DNA from: Rhodobacteraceae bacterium Alg231-04
GTDB lineage: Bacteria; Pseudomonadota; Alphaproteobacteria; Rhodobacterales; Rhodobacteraceae
Assembly (NCBI GenBank): GCA_900143635.1
Contig: FREY01000002.1
Coordinates: 318,429-382,428, forward strand
Length of the DNA stretch: 64,000 nucleotides
Direction: 5' to 3'
The notes below the pieces were generated by a model. That model had not been told where the DNA came from. It saw nothing but the letters and a program-made list of their open reading frames with translations, and did not search any database. Of the stretch, positions 16,941 to 25,128 are shown piece by piece (the stretch's first letter is position 1; each line of letters opens with the position of its first letter). A program made the translations under genes and the position numbers.

Positions 16941-17750
16941 ATGCAAGACTCTTCGGCCATGCCCCTGACCAGCCGCCTCGGCGCGTTTCTCGACAGTGAC
17001 CGTTTCGGACGGTTCATCACCATTGTCATTCTGATCAATGCGGTGACGCTGGGACTTGAAACCTCGGACAACGTTATGGCGCGGTTCGGGGCCATCATTT
17101 CGCTGCTGGATCACATCTGTCTGGCGATTTTTGTCGCCGAGATTGCACTAAAGCTGCTGGTGCGGCGGCACCGGTTTTTCCTCAGCGGCTGGAATGTCTT
17201 TGATTTCCTGATTGTCGGCATTGCGCTGACACCGGGGGCGGGCAGCCTCTCGGTTCTGCGGGCGCTGCGGATCCTGCGGGTGTTGCGGGTGATATCCGTC
17301 GCCCCCAGCCTGCGCCGGGTGGTCGAGGGCTTCATCACCGCGCTGCCGGGCATGGGGTCGGTCTTTCTGCTGATGGCGATCATTTTCTATATCGGCTCAG
17401 TGATCGCAACCAAGCTCTTCCGCGATACATTTCCCGAATGGTTCGGAGATCTGGGCCTGTCGGCCTATTCGCTGTTCCAGATCATGACACTGGAAAGCTG
17501 GTCGATGGGCATCGTGCGCCCGGTGATGGATATCTATCCTTACGCCTGGGCCTTCTTTATCCCCTTCATCATGGTCACCACCTTTGCCGTTGTGAACCTT
17601 TTGGTCGGTCTGATTGTAAACTCGATGCAGGACGCCCACCACGAGGAAGACGGCGAGCGTACGGATGCCTACCGGGATGAGGTCCTGGCACGGCTGGAAG
17701 CAATTGAACAACGGTTGTCGGCGCAATCCGGCCCGACAGATAAGTTGTGA
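16941..17750 (+). CDS. Bacterial voltage-gated sodium channel (NavBac)
   Basis: A 269-residue single-domain channel subunit that assembles as a tetramer in the inner membrane. It has six predicted membrane segments. S4 carries gating arginines at every third position (Arg107, 110, 113, 116 in VLRALRILRVLRV). The selectivity filter is TLESWSM at residues 183-189, the exact NavBac signature, followed by S6 and a C-terminal helix rich in charged residues (EEDGERTDAYRDEV) that usually forms the tetramerising coiled coil. ATG 16941 was chosen; a TTG at 16932 overlaps the methyltransferase stop and is less likely. Marine roseobacters commonly carry such channels, linked in characterised bacteria to sodium homeostasis and motility. 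Confidence 0.96.
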   Translation: MQDSSAMPLTSRLGAFLDSDRFGRFITIVILINAVTLGLETSDNVMARFGAIISLLDHICLAIFVAEIALKLLVRRHRFFLSGWNVFDFLIVGIALTPGAGSLSVLRALRILRVLRVISVAPSLRRVVEGFITALPGMGSVFLLMAIIFYIGSVIATKLFRDTFPEWFGDLGLSAYSLFQIMTLESWSMGIVRPVMDIYPYAWAFFIPFIMVTTFAVVNLLVGLIVNSMQDAHHEEDGERTDAYRDEVLARLEAIEQRLSAQSGPTDKL

Positions 17751-17818
17751 TTTTGAAATCCTGCCGTCCTGCTGTATGGCAGGGATAAGGCAATAACAGG
17801 CAAAAGAGCCGGGCAGTG

Positions 17819-18352
17819 ATGAACAGAAGACGCTTTGCACTAAGCGCAGCCGCCGCATTTGCGGTCTCAGGCTGTAGCGTACCGGGCCAAAGATCGGGCG
17901 CCGTAAGAATCAAAACCTATGACGGCCCCGAGGTGACATCCATTGTGGTGAACAAGGGCGCGCGCAAGATGTACCTGCTGCACGGCGAAGAGGTCCTGCG
18001 CGAATATAAGGTCGGGCTGGGCTTTGCGCCGCTGGGCCATAAAGCGGCCGAAGGCGATGGCCGAACGCCGGAAGGCACCTACCGGATCAACCGTCTCAAC
18101 CCGAACAGCCAGTTTCATTTGTCGGTGGGTATTTCCTATCCCAACAACGCAGATCGGGCCGCTGCTCGCGCAGCTGGCAAAAGTCCGGGTGGAGATATTT
18201 TCATCCACGGTGAACCGAATCGCAAAAAAGACCGCAAACGGGCGGCGCGGGTTCAGGATTGGACGGCGGGCTGTATTTCCGTCTCCAACGCTGAAATGGA
18301 AGAGATTTTCAGCATGGTTCAGACCGGTACGGTGATTACGCTGCGCCCCTGA
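17819..18352 (+). CDS. L,D-transpeptidase (YkuD) family lipoprotein
   Basis: A 177-residue envelope protein. Residues 1-19 are a lipoprotein signal ending VSGC, with Cys19 the expected lipidation site; the RRRF start also resembles a Tat-type n-region. The YkuD catalytic domain has His130 in FIHGEPN and the nucleophile Cys152 in DWTAGCISVS, matching the HxGxn...GCxS/R signature. Such enzymes make 3-3 peptidoglycan cross-links or attach proteins to peptidoglycan. ATG 17819 is preferred over the GTG one codon upstream. A second YkuD gene lies at 19.1 kb with a CAP-domain lipoprotein between them. Confidence 0.9.
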   Translation: MNRRRFALSAAAAFAVSGCSVPGQRSGAVRIKTYDGPEVTSIVVNKGARKMYLLHGEEVLREYKVGLGFAPLGHKAAEGDGRTPEGTYRINRLNPNSQFHLSVGISYPNNADRAAARAAGKSPGGDIFIHGEPNRKKDRKRAARVQDWTAGCISVSNAEMEEIFSMVQTGTVITLRP

Positions 18353-18439
18353 TTCGCGTGTCGTGGCATCCTTGGTCAGACAGGTACCGTACGGCGCATG
18401 ACCCGCCCGACAGGGCGGGACCGCACGTCAATTTGTGAC

Positions 18440-18931
18440 CTAGCTACCGAGAACCAGTGTCCACCAGATCTTGCCGTTGGGTTCCTGATGCCAGGCGAAC
18501 CCCATGTTAGCGGCGCTGGCGTCCATGAGCACCGCACGGGTGGTCGGTTCCTCCATCCATGCCGCGAGCGTTTCCAGCTCGCTCTCAAAGGTCTCAGAGA
18601 TGGTTTCGCCGACAATGCTGCCCAGATACCCGGTGCGCGCGACCCGATCCAAAGGTGAGGACCCGTCTGAGCCAAAGTGCCAGGGGCGGTTTTGCACCGA
18701 CATGTCACGTGCGTGGGTGGCGGCAGCAGCGTTGAGCTGCGCATTGAGCTGCACAGTCCGCAACCCGCGGGCCTGTCGCAGCGCGTTGAGCGAATCGACC
18801 ATGCGGAACTGAACTTTTTCTGCGTTGCGAATGCGGTAGGTCTGGCCACCTGACGACCCGTCAGGAACTGGCGTACAGGCTGTCACCAATGTCATTGCGG
18901 CCGCAGCCAGGATCAGGAAAACTCGCGTCAT
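18440..18931 (-). CDS. CAP-domain (SCP/PR1-like) lipoprotein
   Basis: A 163-residue envelope protein. The lipobox LVTAC places the lipidated Cys at residue 19. The mature part is a CAP/SCP domain: LNALRQARGLRTVQLNAQLNAAAATHARDM contains the conserved helix and first His, later GETIS and a final GFAWHQEPNGKIWWTLVLGS strand. Bacterial CAP proteins are widespread in cell envelopes but mostly uncharacterised. It sits opposite in orientation between two L,D-transpeptidase genes, suggesting but not proving a cell-wall role. The C-terminus ends shortly after the last conserved strand, so the protein looks complete. Confidence 0.86.
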   Translation of the reverse strand: MTRVFLILAAAAMTLVTACTPVPDGSSGGQTYRIRNAEKVQFRMVDSLNALRQARGLRTVQLNAQLNAAAATHARDMSVQNRPWHFGSDGSSPLDRVARTGYLGSIVGETISETFESELETLAAWMEEPTTRAVLMDASAANMGFAWHQEPNGKIWWTLVLGS

Positions 18932-19103
18932 CTCGTACCTTGTCCAATGTTCGTCGTCTGCTCAAAGCCGTATCATCACCTGTGCCGAAAAACGACCCGC
19001 CAAGAATTCATCTGGGGTCTGACGGCACTTTGATTTGCGGCTGCGGGTTTCGCACCATATTATGCGCGCCAAGGCATACAGAAAAAATGCAGGAAACAAC
19101 AGC

Positions 19104-19721
19104 ATGTCCCGCAATCCCTTTGACTATCCATCCCGCCGGCATTTTCTTGCCGGTACAGCGGCTTTGGCCGCAGCGCCGGCCTTTGCCCAAGAGGCCGATG
19201 TTGCCGAAAGCCCCGAAATCGATCCACTTCGCCCGCCCCCAGAACCCGAAGCCGCAGTCCAGCGCAACATTTCGGCGTTCCGCTCCAAAAGCTGGGAGCC
19301 TTATTTCGACAACCTGAGAAAAGGCGCGGTGCTGGTCGATATCGACAGCCGCGCGCTGCACTACTGGTCCGAAGACCAAAGCACTTACAAGCTTTTCCCG
19401 TCGTCGGTGCCGCTGTCGGATGATCTGACGCGCCGGGGCCGCACCAGTGTTATTCGCAAGGTCGAAGGCCCGTCCTGGTCGCCGACGCCGAACATGCGCA
19501 AACGCAACCCTGAGTGGCCGGCCCATATTCCGCCGGGCCCAGATAATCCTCTGGGCAGCCACGCGCTATATCTTAGCTGGAAATACTACCGGATTCACGG
19601 CACCCACGACACCCGCAAAATCGGGCGGCGCTCGTCCAATGGATGTATCGGTCTGTACAACGAACATATCGCTGAACTGTTCTCGATGGTCAAAGTCGGG
19701 ACACAGGTGTTGCTGATTTGA
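19104..19721 (+). CDS. L,D-transpeptidase (YkuD) with Tat-like signal
   Basis: A 205-residue exported YkuD protein. The start at 19104 gives MSRNPFDYPSRRHFLAG followed by an Ala-rich core and AFAQE, a twin-arginine-type signal. In the catalytic domain, YRIHGTHDTRKIG carries the His and SSNGCIGLYN the nucleophilic Cys. The middle segment WSPTPNMRKRNPEWP is characteristic of the ErfK/YbiS-like subgroup. The frame is open to 19035, but the upstream residues do not look like coding sequence. It probably cross-links peptidoglycan in the periplasm, paralogous in function to the lipoprotein YkuD 750 bases upstream. Confidence 0.9.
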   Translation: MSRNPFDYPSRRHFLAGTAALAAAPAFAQEADVAESPEIDPLRPPPEPEAAVQRNISAFRSKSWEPYFDNLRKGAVLVDIDSRALHYWSEDQSTYKLFPSSVPLSDDLTRRGRTSVIRKVEGPSWSPTPNMRKRNPEWPAHIPPGPDNPLGSHALYLSWKYYRIHGTHDTRKIGRRSSNGCIGLYNEHIAELFSMVKVGTQVLLI

Positions 19722-19862
19722 CTACAAACCGGATGGTGCCGAAAAACTACGGCCAACAAGTATTTGCTATTCGAGGCTTTTACTGATTAGAAAAAAATAC
19801 GAGGTAAGTCTTAGCTGCGTCGGCCGAATAACTGTGCCGCGCATTTTCTGGAGGTTTTAGAA

Positions 19863-20045
19863 ATGAAAAAACTCGTTATCGCTGCTGCCCTGACCGCCGC
19901 TGCTTCGACCGCATCTGCCGGTTCGCTGGCTGAGCCGGTTGTTGAAGCACCCGTCATCATCGAAGAAGCAGAATCGTCGTCCGCAGGTGTACTGCTGCCG
20001 CTGCTGCTGCTGGTTCTGGTTGGCGCCGCAATCTCCGCAAGCTAA
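19863..20045 (+). CDS. Small exported or inner-membrane protein, 60 residues
   Basis: A 60-residue protein with a signal peptide (MKKLVIAAALTAAASTASAG), an acidic linker (EAPVIIEEAESSSAG) and a hydrophobic C-terminal segment (VLLPLLLLVLVGAAISAS) that could span the membrane. A strong GGAGG lies 8-12 bases before the ATG, and the gene has its own terminator 20 bases after the stop, so it is a stand-alone expressed gene. A possible promoter is TTGCTA at 19764 and TAGAAA 18 bases later. I recognise no functional family. The pattern (cleaved signal plus C-terminal anchor) is common for small envelope proteins in this group. Confidence 0.8.
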   Translation: MKKLVIAAALTAAASTASAGSLAEPVVEAPVIIEEAESSSAGVLLPLLLLVLVGAAISAS

Positions 20046-20064
20046 TCGCTTTGCGTAGAAATTC

Positions 20065-20098
20065 GGAAAAGGCGGCAGGGCAACCTGTCGCCTTTTCC
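20065..20098 (+). terminator. Intrinsic terminator between convergent genes
   Basis: A 15-base stem GGAAAAGGCGGCAGG with CCTGTCGCCTTTTCC (one G-T pair) around the loop GCAA. T-rich arms on both strands (CCTTTTCC) suggest bidirectional action between the 60-residue gene and the convergent fusion gene ending at 20131. Confidence 0.8.
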
Positions 20099-20130
20099 AT
20101 TTGAACTGCACCGGGTCCGCCGCTGCGGAT

Positions 20131-23130
20131 TTAGTCCGGCAGCTCGCTGAGAATCGTGTCGAGCACCGATAGAATCATCGCTGTTCCTTCTGCATCGATC
20201 GTCAACGGTGGCCGTATTTTCAGAGTATTGTCCTTTGGACCTTCGCTGCCGATCAGTATTCTATGATCGCGCATCCGATTTTTGACATATTTGCAAATCG
20301 CTGTGGCCTCACTCCCGTCTAGGTTGATCAGTTCCACACCCACGAACAGCCCCATGCCGCGCACGTCGCCGATGGCCGGATGGCGTTTCTGCAACGTCCT
20401 CAACCCTTGGATCAGCGTTTTCCCCCGGCATTGGGCATTTTCCTGCAGGCCTTCCTCATCGACGATATCCAGCACTTCCTTGCCGGTGCGACAGGACAGG
20501 GTCGAGCCGCCGAAGGTCGAGAAAAACTCAGGTCCTTTGGCAAAACTGTCAGCGATGGCGCGGGTGGTGACCAGAACGCCCAAGGGGTGGCCGTTGCCGA
20601 TCGGTTTGCCGAGCACCACAATATCGGGCAGGGCGCCCTGATGTTCGAAGCCAAAATAGTAGTCGCCCAAGCGCCCGAGGCCGGTTTGCACCTCGTCAGC
20701 GATGCACAGGCCTCCTGCGGCGCGGATCTTTTCATAGACCTGCGCCAGATAGCCCTTGGGCGGGATGATCTGCCCGCCCACCGAGGGGAATGTTTCGGCG
20801 ATGAACCCTGCCAACCCATGGCCTTTGTCTTTCAGCCGGGCGATCGCCGGGTCGACCAGATCCGCGAATTTCTGTGCCCGATCCGGATCAGAGCGGCAGA
20901 ACCGGCCGCGATAGTCATCGGCGGCCTCTACCAGTTCCACCCACTCCGGCTGACCGATGCCGCCAGGCGCGTTGAATTTATAGGCAGAGATATCAATCAC
21001 GCCAGTGGTATTGCCGTGATAGCCGTGATCGGGCGTCACCATGCCCTTGGCGCCGGTGTGAGCGCGGGCCAGCCGTAGGGCCAGCTCGTTTGCTTCGGTG
21101 CCGGAGTTGACGAAAAAGCAGACTTCAAAAGGCGCGGGCAGTTTTGACAGAATCTTTTCCGCAAAAGCCGTTTGTGCGGGATGCAGATAGCGGGTGTTGG
21201 AGTTCATTCTGCGCAACTGACCCGCCGCCACCGCCTGAATGCGCGGATGGGCGTGGCCCACGTGGGGAACGTTGTTATAGGCATCCAGATAGGGGCGGCC
21301 CCATTCGTCAAACAGGTGATGTTTCCAGCCGCGCACCAGCATCACCGGATCATCATAGGTGAGGCTGAGGTTACCGCCGAAATGCGCCGCACGACCCGCC
21401 TGAACCTGCGCCTTATCGGTGGGCTGATAGCGGGTCTTTGTGCCGGGCAGGTTCAGCAGTGGCGCCGGGTTGGGGCAGAGCGCGGTCCAGAACTGCAGAT
21501 CGTCAGGATCCGCCACGCCGGGCCAGTCTGCCTCGATGCCCTTGGTTGTCAGTGCCAGTTGAAAGTGAAGATGCGGCGCCCAGCCACCGTTCTGGCTGGC
21601 ATCGCCCAACCGGCAGAAGGCCGCGCCTTTGTCCAGCTGGTCACCGGGTTTCAGGCGCACGCAGCATTCCGGGTCCAGATGGCCATAGAGCGTATAGAAA
21701 GCATCGCCCTCGGGCGTTGTGTGGCGCAGGATGACCATACCGCCGTAGTCCAGATGCCCGCTGCGGTTTTCGACCGTTTCGACGGTGCCCGCCATCGGCG
21801 TATGAACCGCCCGGCCAGCAGGGGCAAAGACATCGATGCCCAGATGAACCGTGCGCCGGTTTGATGCCTTCCACGGCCCCTTGCGAAAGGCGGGTTCCGC
21901 ATAGATCAGGCGCGGCTCAGCGTAGTAGCCAAGCCAGACACCGGTGCCGAATTCCTCGCCAACACGGGCGGCTTCGTCCAATGGCATATGGAAGGGATCC
22001 TGCGGCCAGAGGCTTTCCTCGACCGACAGGCTGCCCATCGGCGCGGCAGAGAGGTCTTCGCCCAATACCGGCGCGAACTGGCCGCATTCGCTGTTCAGGA
22101 ATGTCAGCACGCGGTCTGCAGCGGTGACCAGCGGCATCCCGCAGGCCAGTCGCAGCCGGGCGGTGACAAGGTCGGCATTCAGTTCAAACCCTTCAAGAAA
22201 ACGCCAGGCTGGTGCCTGCGAGATGGTGATATAGGGATCATCCGGATTATCCGCCGCCATCAGGGTGGAATTCACCACGCTCACCGCCAGACGCATCCGC
22301 AGCAGCGGCCAGATCAGGCTGATCTCTTGCGCAGTCAGCGGGTTTTCGGCGTGATAACCAGCGGTCAGCGCGGCCAATGCCTGTTCCGGTTCGGGCTGAT
22401 CCAGCACGATATAGGCGGCGGCAATTGCAAGGTCGCAGACCCGCGGCGCGGCGCACATATCGCCGAGATCAATCAGGCCAGAGATCTCGCGAGGCTGGCT
22501 CAGCTCACCGGAAACGAGGATATTGTAATCATTGGCATCATTGTGGATCGCCTGTTTGGAGAGAACGGCCAGTTCAGTCTCTAACAAGGTGAATTCGGCG
22601 CAGATCTCCCGAAGGATATCCTGACGGGCACTATCCGTGACGCTGTTCAGATCGGCACTGATCCAGCCCGCCTGCATCAGATCCCATTTGAAATCTCTGT
22701 CCAGATCCGGGTGATCAAAGCCTTCAAGGGCCTTGTCGGTACGGCCCAGAATTCCACCGAATTGGCGGATGAGACCGTCAGATTTGGGTGCGGCATTGGC
22801 ATAACAGCGTCCGGGTAGCCGGTCTTGCAGCCAGACAAGCCGGAGGTCGCCGTTCTCGTCCGCCAGCTCGCGCATCGCGCTGCCATTGGATGGGTGAATA
22901 ACGGTCGGAACAGGCAGATCGGGGTCGCGCGCGATCAAGTATTCTAGTGCCGCGATCTGCATTTCCACCAGTGCCGACGGGCAGCCGGGGCGCATGGCCT
23001 TTAGCACATAGCTCGCGCCCTTGGCCGTTGTGGCCAGAAAGTTCAGATCGTATTCGCCGTCCAGCCGCGTCAGCGCAGCCTCGATACCCCAGTTGTCCCG
23101 CAGGACGCCGGCCCAGTGGTTTTCCGTCAT
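20131..23130 (-). CDS. Three-domain fusion: APH-type kinase, M23 peptidase-like, class-III aminotransferase
   Basis: A 999-residue cytosolic-looking protein with no signal peptide. Residues about 15-280 are an APH-fold small-molecule kinase: catalytic loop AIHNDANDYNIL, DFG-like LIDLGDM. Residues about 415-540 are an M23/LytM metallopeptidase-like domain with all zinc ligands in place: HLGID, the YGHLD turn and the HLHFQ motif. Residues about 560-995 are a class-III PLP aminotransferase with the PLP lysine in VVLGKPIGNGHP and DEVQTGLGR upstream. An APH-type kinase plus AGXT2L-like PLP enzyme is the combination of the vertebrate hydroxylysine kinase / phospholyase route, so phosphorylation then beta- or gamma-elimination of a hydroxy-amine is a reasonable inference. 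ATG 23130 follows AAGGGGAAG; a GTG at 23148 is the alternative. Confidence 0.9.
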   Translation of the reverse strand: MTENHWAGVLRDNWGIEAALTRLDGEYDLNFLATTAKGASYVLKAMRPGCPSALVEMQIAALEYLIARDPDLPVPTVIHPSNGSAMRELADENGDLRLVWLQDRLPGRCYANAAPKSDGLIRQFGGILGRTDKALEGFDHPDLDRDFKWDLMQAGWISADLNSVTDSARQDILREICAEFTLLETELAVLSKQAIHNDANDYNILVSGELSQPREISGLIDLGDMCAAPRVCDLAIAAAYIVLDQPEPEQALAALTAGYHAENPLTAQEISLIWPLLRMRLAVSVVNSTLMAADNPDDPYITISQAPAWRFLEGFELNADLVTARLRLACGMPLVTAADRVLTFLNSECGQFAPVLGEDLSAAPMGSLSVEESLWPQDPFHMPLDEAARVGEEFGTGVWLGYYAEPRLIYAEPAFRKGPWKASNRRTVHLGIDVFAPAGRAVHTPMAGTVETVENRSGHLDYGGMVILRHTTPEGDAFYTLYGHLDPECCVRLKPGDQLDKGAAFCRLGDASQNGGWAPHLHFQLALTTKGIEADWPGVADPDDLQFWTALCPNPAPLLNLPGTKTRYQPTDKAQVQAGRAAHFGGNLSLTYDDPVMLVRGWKHHLFDEWGRPYLDAYNNVPHVGHAHPRIQAVAAGQLRRMNSNTRYLHPAQTAFAEKILSKLPAPFEVCFFVNSGTEANELALRLARAHTGAKGMVTPDHGYHGNTTGVIDISAYKFNAPGGIGQPEWVELVEAADDYRGRFCRSDPDRAQKFADLVDPAIARLKDKGHGLAGFIAETFPSVGGQIIPPKGYLAQVYEKIRAAGGLCIADEVQTGLGRLGDYYFGFEHQGALPDIVVLGKPIGNGHPLGVLVTTRAIADSFAKGPEFFSTFGGSTLSCRTGKEVLDIVDEEGLQENAQCRGKTLIQGLRTLQKRHPAIGDVRGMGLFVGVELINLDGSEATAICKYVKNRMRDHRILIGSEGPKDNTLKIRPPLTIDAEGTAMILSVLDTILSELPD

Positions 23131-23193
23131 TGTCTTCCCCTTGTTCACCCTTTTAGCGGATGATTTCGGGGCAGATTGGACCGGCGGCGGGGC

Positions 23194-24243
23194 TTAGTCC
23201 AGCCAGCCTTTGAGGTTGTCTTCGATCACTTTGGACAGCGCGGCAATATGCGTGTCCTGATCGTTCAGACAGGGAATATAGGTGAATGTCTCGCCGCCCG
23301 CATGCTCAAAGCTTTCTCGGATCTCCTCGTTGATCTCTTCCAGCGTTTCGATGCAATCGGCGGAAAAGGCCGGCGCGATGACGGCGATGTTCTTCTTGCC
23401 GTCCTTGGCCAACTCCGCAACGTGATCAACGGTATAGGGCTTCAGCCATTCCTCGGGGCCAAAACGGCTCTGGAAGGTGGTGACAAGTTCACTGTCAGCC
23501 CAGCCCAGCCGCTCCTTCAGTAGGCGCGAGGTTTTGGCGCATTGGCAATGATAGGGATCACCCTGCATCAGATAGCGTTCCGGCATCCCGTGATAAGAGA
23601 TGACCAACACGTCCGGTTTCTGCTCCATCTGACCATAGGCCTCTTCGACCGAGGCGGCCAATGCATCGATATAGGCGGGTTCATCGAAATAGGCAGGCAC
23701 GGTGCGGGCGGCGGGCTGCCAGGCCTCGTCCATCAGGGCGCGGAAGAACTGGTCATTGGCGGTCGCCGTGGTGGCGCCGGCATATTGCGGGTAGAGCGGG
23801 AAGAACAGGATCTTGGAGCAGCCGGCCGCGACCATCGCCTGCACTTTGGATTTGGTCGAAGGATTGCCGTAGCGCATGCAGAAATCGACCATCACCTGAT
23901 CGCCATAACGCGCCTGCATCGCGGCGGTCACTTTGGCGGTCTGGTCCTTGGTGATGGTCATCAGCGGGCTTTCGCCCTTGTCGTGATTCCAGATCGATTC
24001 GTAGGCTTTGCCCGAGGAAAACGGCCGTTTGGTCAGGATGATCGCCTGCAAAAGCGGCTGCCATTTCCATTTGGGATAATCAATCACCCGCTGGTCGGAC
24101 AGAAACTCGTTCAGGTAGCGCCGCATCGGCCAGTAAGTGTAATCATCCGGCGTGCCCAGATTGGCGAGCAGAACGCCGACTTTTTCCTGCGGAAGCGCGG
24201 GGTGGGTTGCCGGGGCGTGGTCAGGTTTTGCGGTCTCGGTCAT
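23194..24243 (-). CDS. hemH: Ferrochelatase
   Basis: HemH inserts ferrous iron into protoporphyrin IX, the last step of protoheme synthesis, at the inner membrane face. The 349-residue protein shows family segments VGVLLANLGTPD, FPLYPQYAGATTA, and the conserved VISYHGMPERY containing the metal-handling His, plus the later APAFSADCIETLEEI block with the conserved Glu-rich helix. Length matches alphaproteobacterial HemH. It is followed downstream by the fusion gene (64-base gap) and preceded by an NDUFAF5-like methyltransferase on the same strand, so the three could share a transcript. Confidence 0.97.
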   Translation of the reverse strand: MTETAKPDHAPATHPALPQEKVGVLLANLGTPDDYTYWPMRRYLNEFLSDQRVIDYPKWKWQPLLQAIILTKRPFSSGKAYESIWNHDKGESPLMTITKDQTAKVTAAMQARYGDQVMVDFCMRYGNPSTKSKVQAMVAAGCSKILFFPLYPQYAGATTATANDQFFRALMDEAWQPAARTVPAYFDEPAYIDALAASVEEAYGQMEQKPDVLVISYHGMPERYLMQGDPYHCQCAKTSRLLKERLGWADSELVTTFQSRFGPEEWLKPYTVDHVAELAKDGKKNIAVIAPAFSADCIETLEEINEEIRESFEHAGGETFTYIPCLNDQDTHIAALSKVIEDNLKGWLD

Positions 24244-24295
24244 GTTTGGTCCTGTGCGTCTGGGCCTAAGGATACGGCGCGCGTTGCGGATCGGA

Positions 24296-25111
24296 TCATT
24301 CTGGGAATTTGGTTTCGGGCACTTTCAGCGCGTCGGCCAGCCGGGATTTGGCGGAACCGGGGCGCAGTGGCTGTTGCTGATTGTCTGAAGGGGCCCATGC
24401 GGTAAGGCACACCAATTCGAAGGTTGCCGGAATGCGCCCCTCATCATTGGTGAAATGCTCTTTGTAGAGGGTGTTTGCGGTCTCAAACACCGCGCGCGGG
24501 CTGGGGCGTCGCAGACGTGCGGACAGCGCGTTGCCTTCGCCCATGGCGCGCAGATCGCGCATCAGGTGCCACAGGTCGCGGTACTGCGCGGTAAGCGGCA
24601 CCAGGTCGGCCACCGGCAGGGCGAGCCCGGCGCGCTGCAGCAGCCCGCCAAGATCGCGGATCTCTCCCATTGGGGCAACACGGGGTGACAGGCCGCCGCT
24701 GACCAGGGTTTCGGCCTCGGCCAGCACAGCGCGCAATTCATGCAGGGTTTGACCGGCCAGCGTGATGGCGATCAGCAGCCCGTCTTCCTTCAGGGCGCGG
24801 CGGCACTGGATCAGCTGGCCGACGGGATCATTGGACCAGTGCAGCCCCATGGCATGGATGACCAGATCATGGGCGCCGGGCGCGAGGTCCAGAACATCGT
24901 CATCGGGCACGATTTTGGCATTGCCCGCAAAACCGTCCCAGGGCGCCGTAAAAGGCGCCACTACGGCGGCGTTGGTAAAGGTTCTGTTAACAAAGGCGAT
25001 GCGATCCTCGGCTTCCTCGCGGGCGAGGTCGTGCAGAAACAGGGCATCCCCCTGCGCGCGGGCGCGATTGCGGGTGAGGGCCATTCTGTCGGTAAGCGGT
25101 GCCTGTGTCAT
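24296..25111 (-). CDS. SAM-dependent methyltransferase-domain protein (NDUFAF5/BioC-like)
   Basis: A 271-residue protein with a Rossmann methyltransferase domain in the BioC/NDUFAF5 branch. The segment HDLVIHAMGLHWSNDPVGQL followed by RRALKEDGLLIAITLAGQTLHELR closely follows the mitochondrial complex I assembly factor NDUFAF5 pattern, which hydroxylates an arginine of a complex I subunit in the human system. The residues before it fit poorly to a classical SAM motif I (DVLDLAPG), so catalytic type is uncertain. ATG 25111 gives MTQAPLTDRMALTRNRARA, typical of the family; an upstream in-frame start at 25159 would run into comF. It is divergent from comF with only 17 bases between start codons. 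Confidence 0.84.
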   Translation of the reverse strand: MTQAPLTDRMALTRNRARAQGDALFLHDLAREEAEDRIAFVNRTFTNAAVVAPFTAPWDGFAGNAKIVPDDDVLDLAPGAHDLVIHAMGLHWSNDPVGQLIQCRRALKEDGLLIAITLAGQTLHELRAVLAEAETLVSGGLSPRVAPMGEIRDLGGLLQRAGLALPVADLVPLTAQYRDLWHLMRDLRAMGEGNALSARLRRPSPRAVFETANTLYKEHFTNDEGRIPATFELVCLTAWAPSDNQQQPLRPGSAKSRLADALKVPETKFPE

Positions 25112-25128
25112 GGAGGCTAAGTAAGCGG

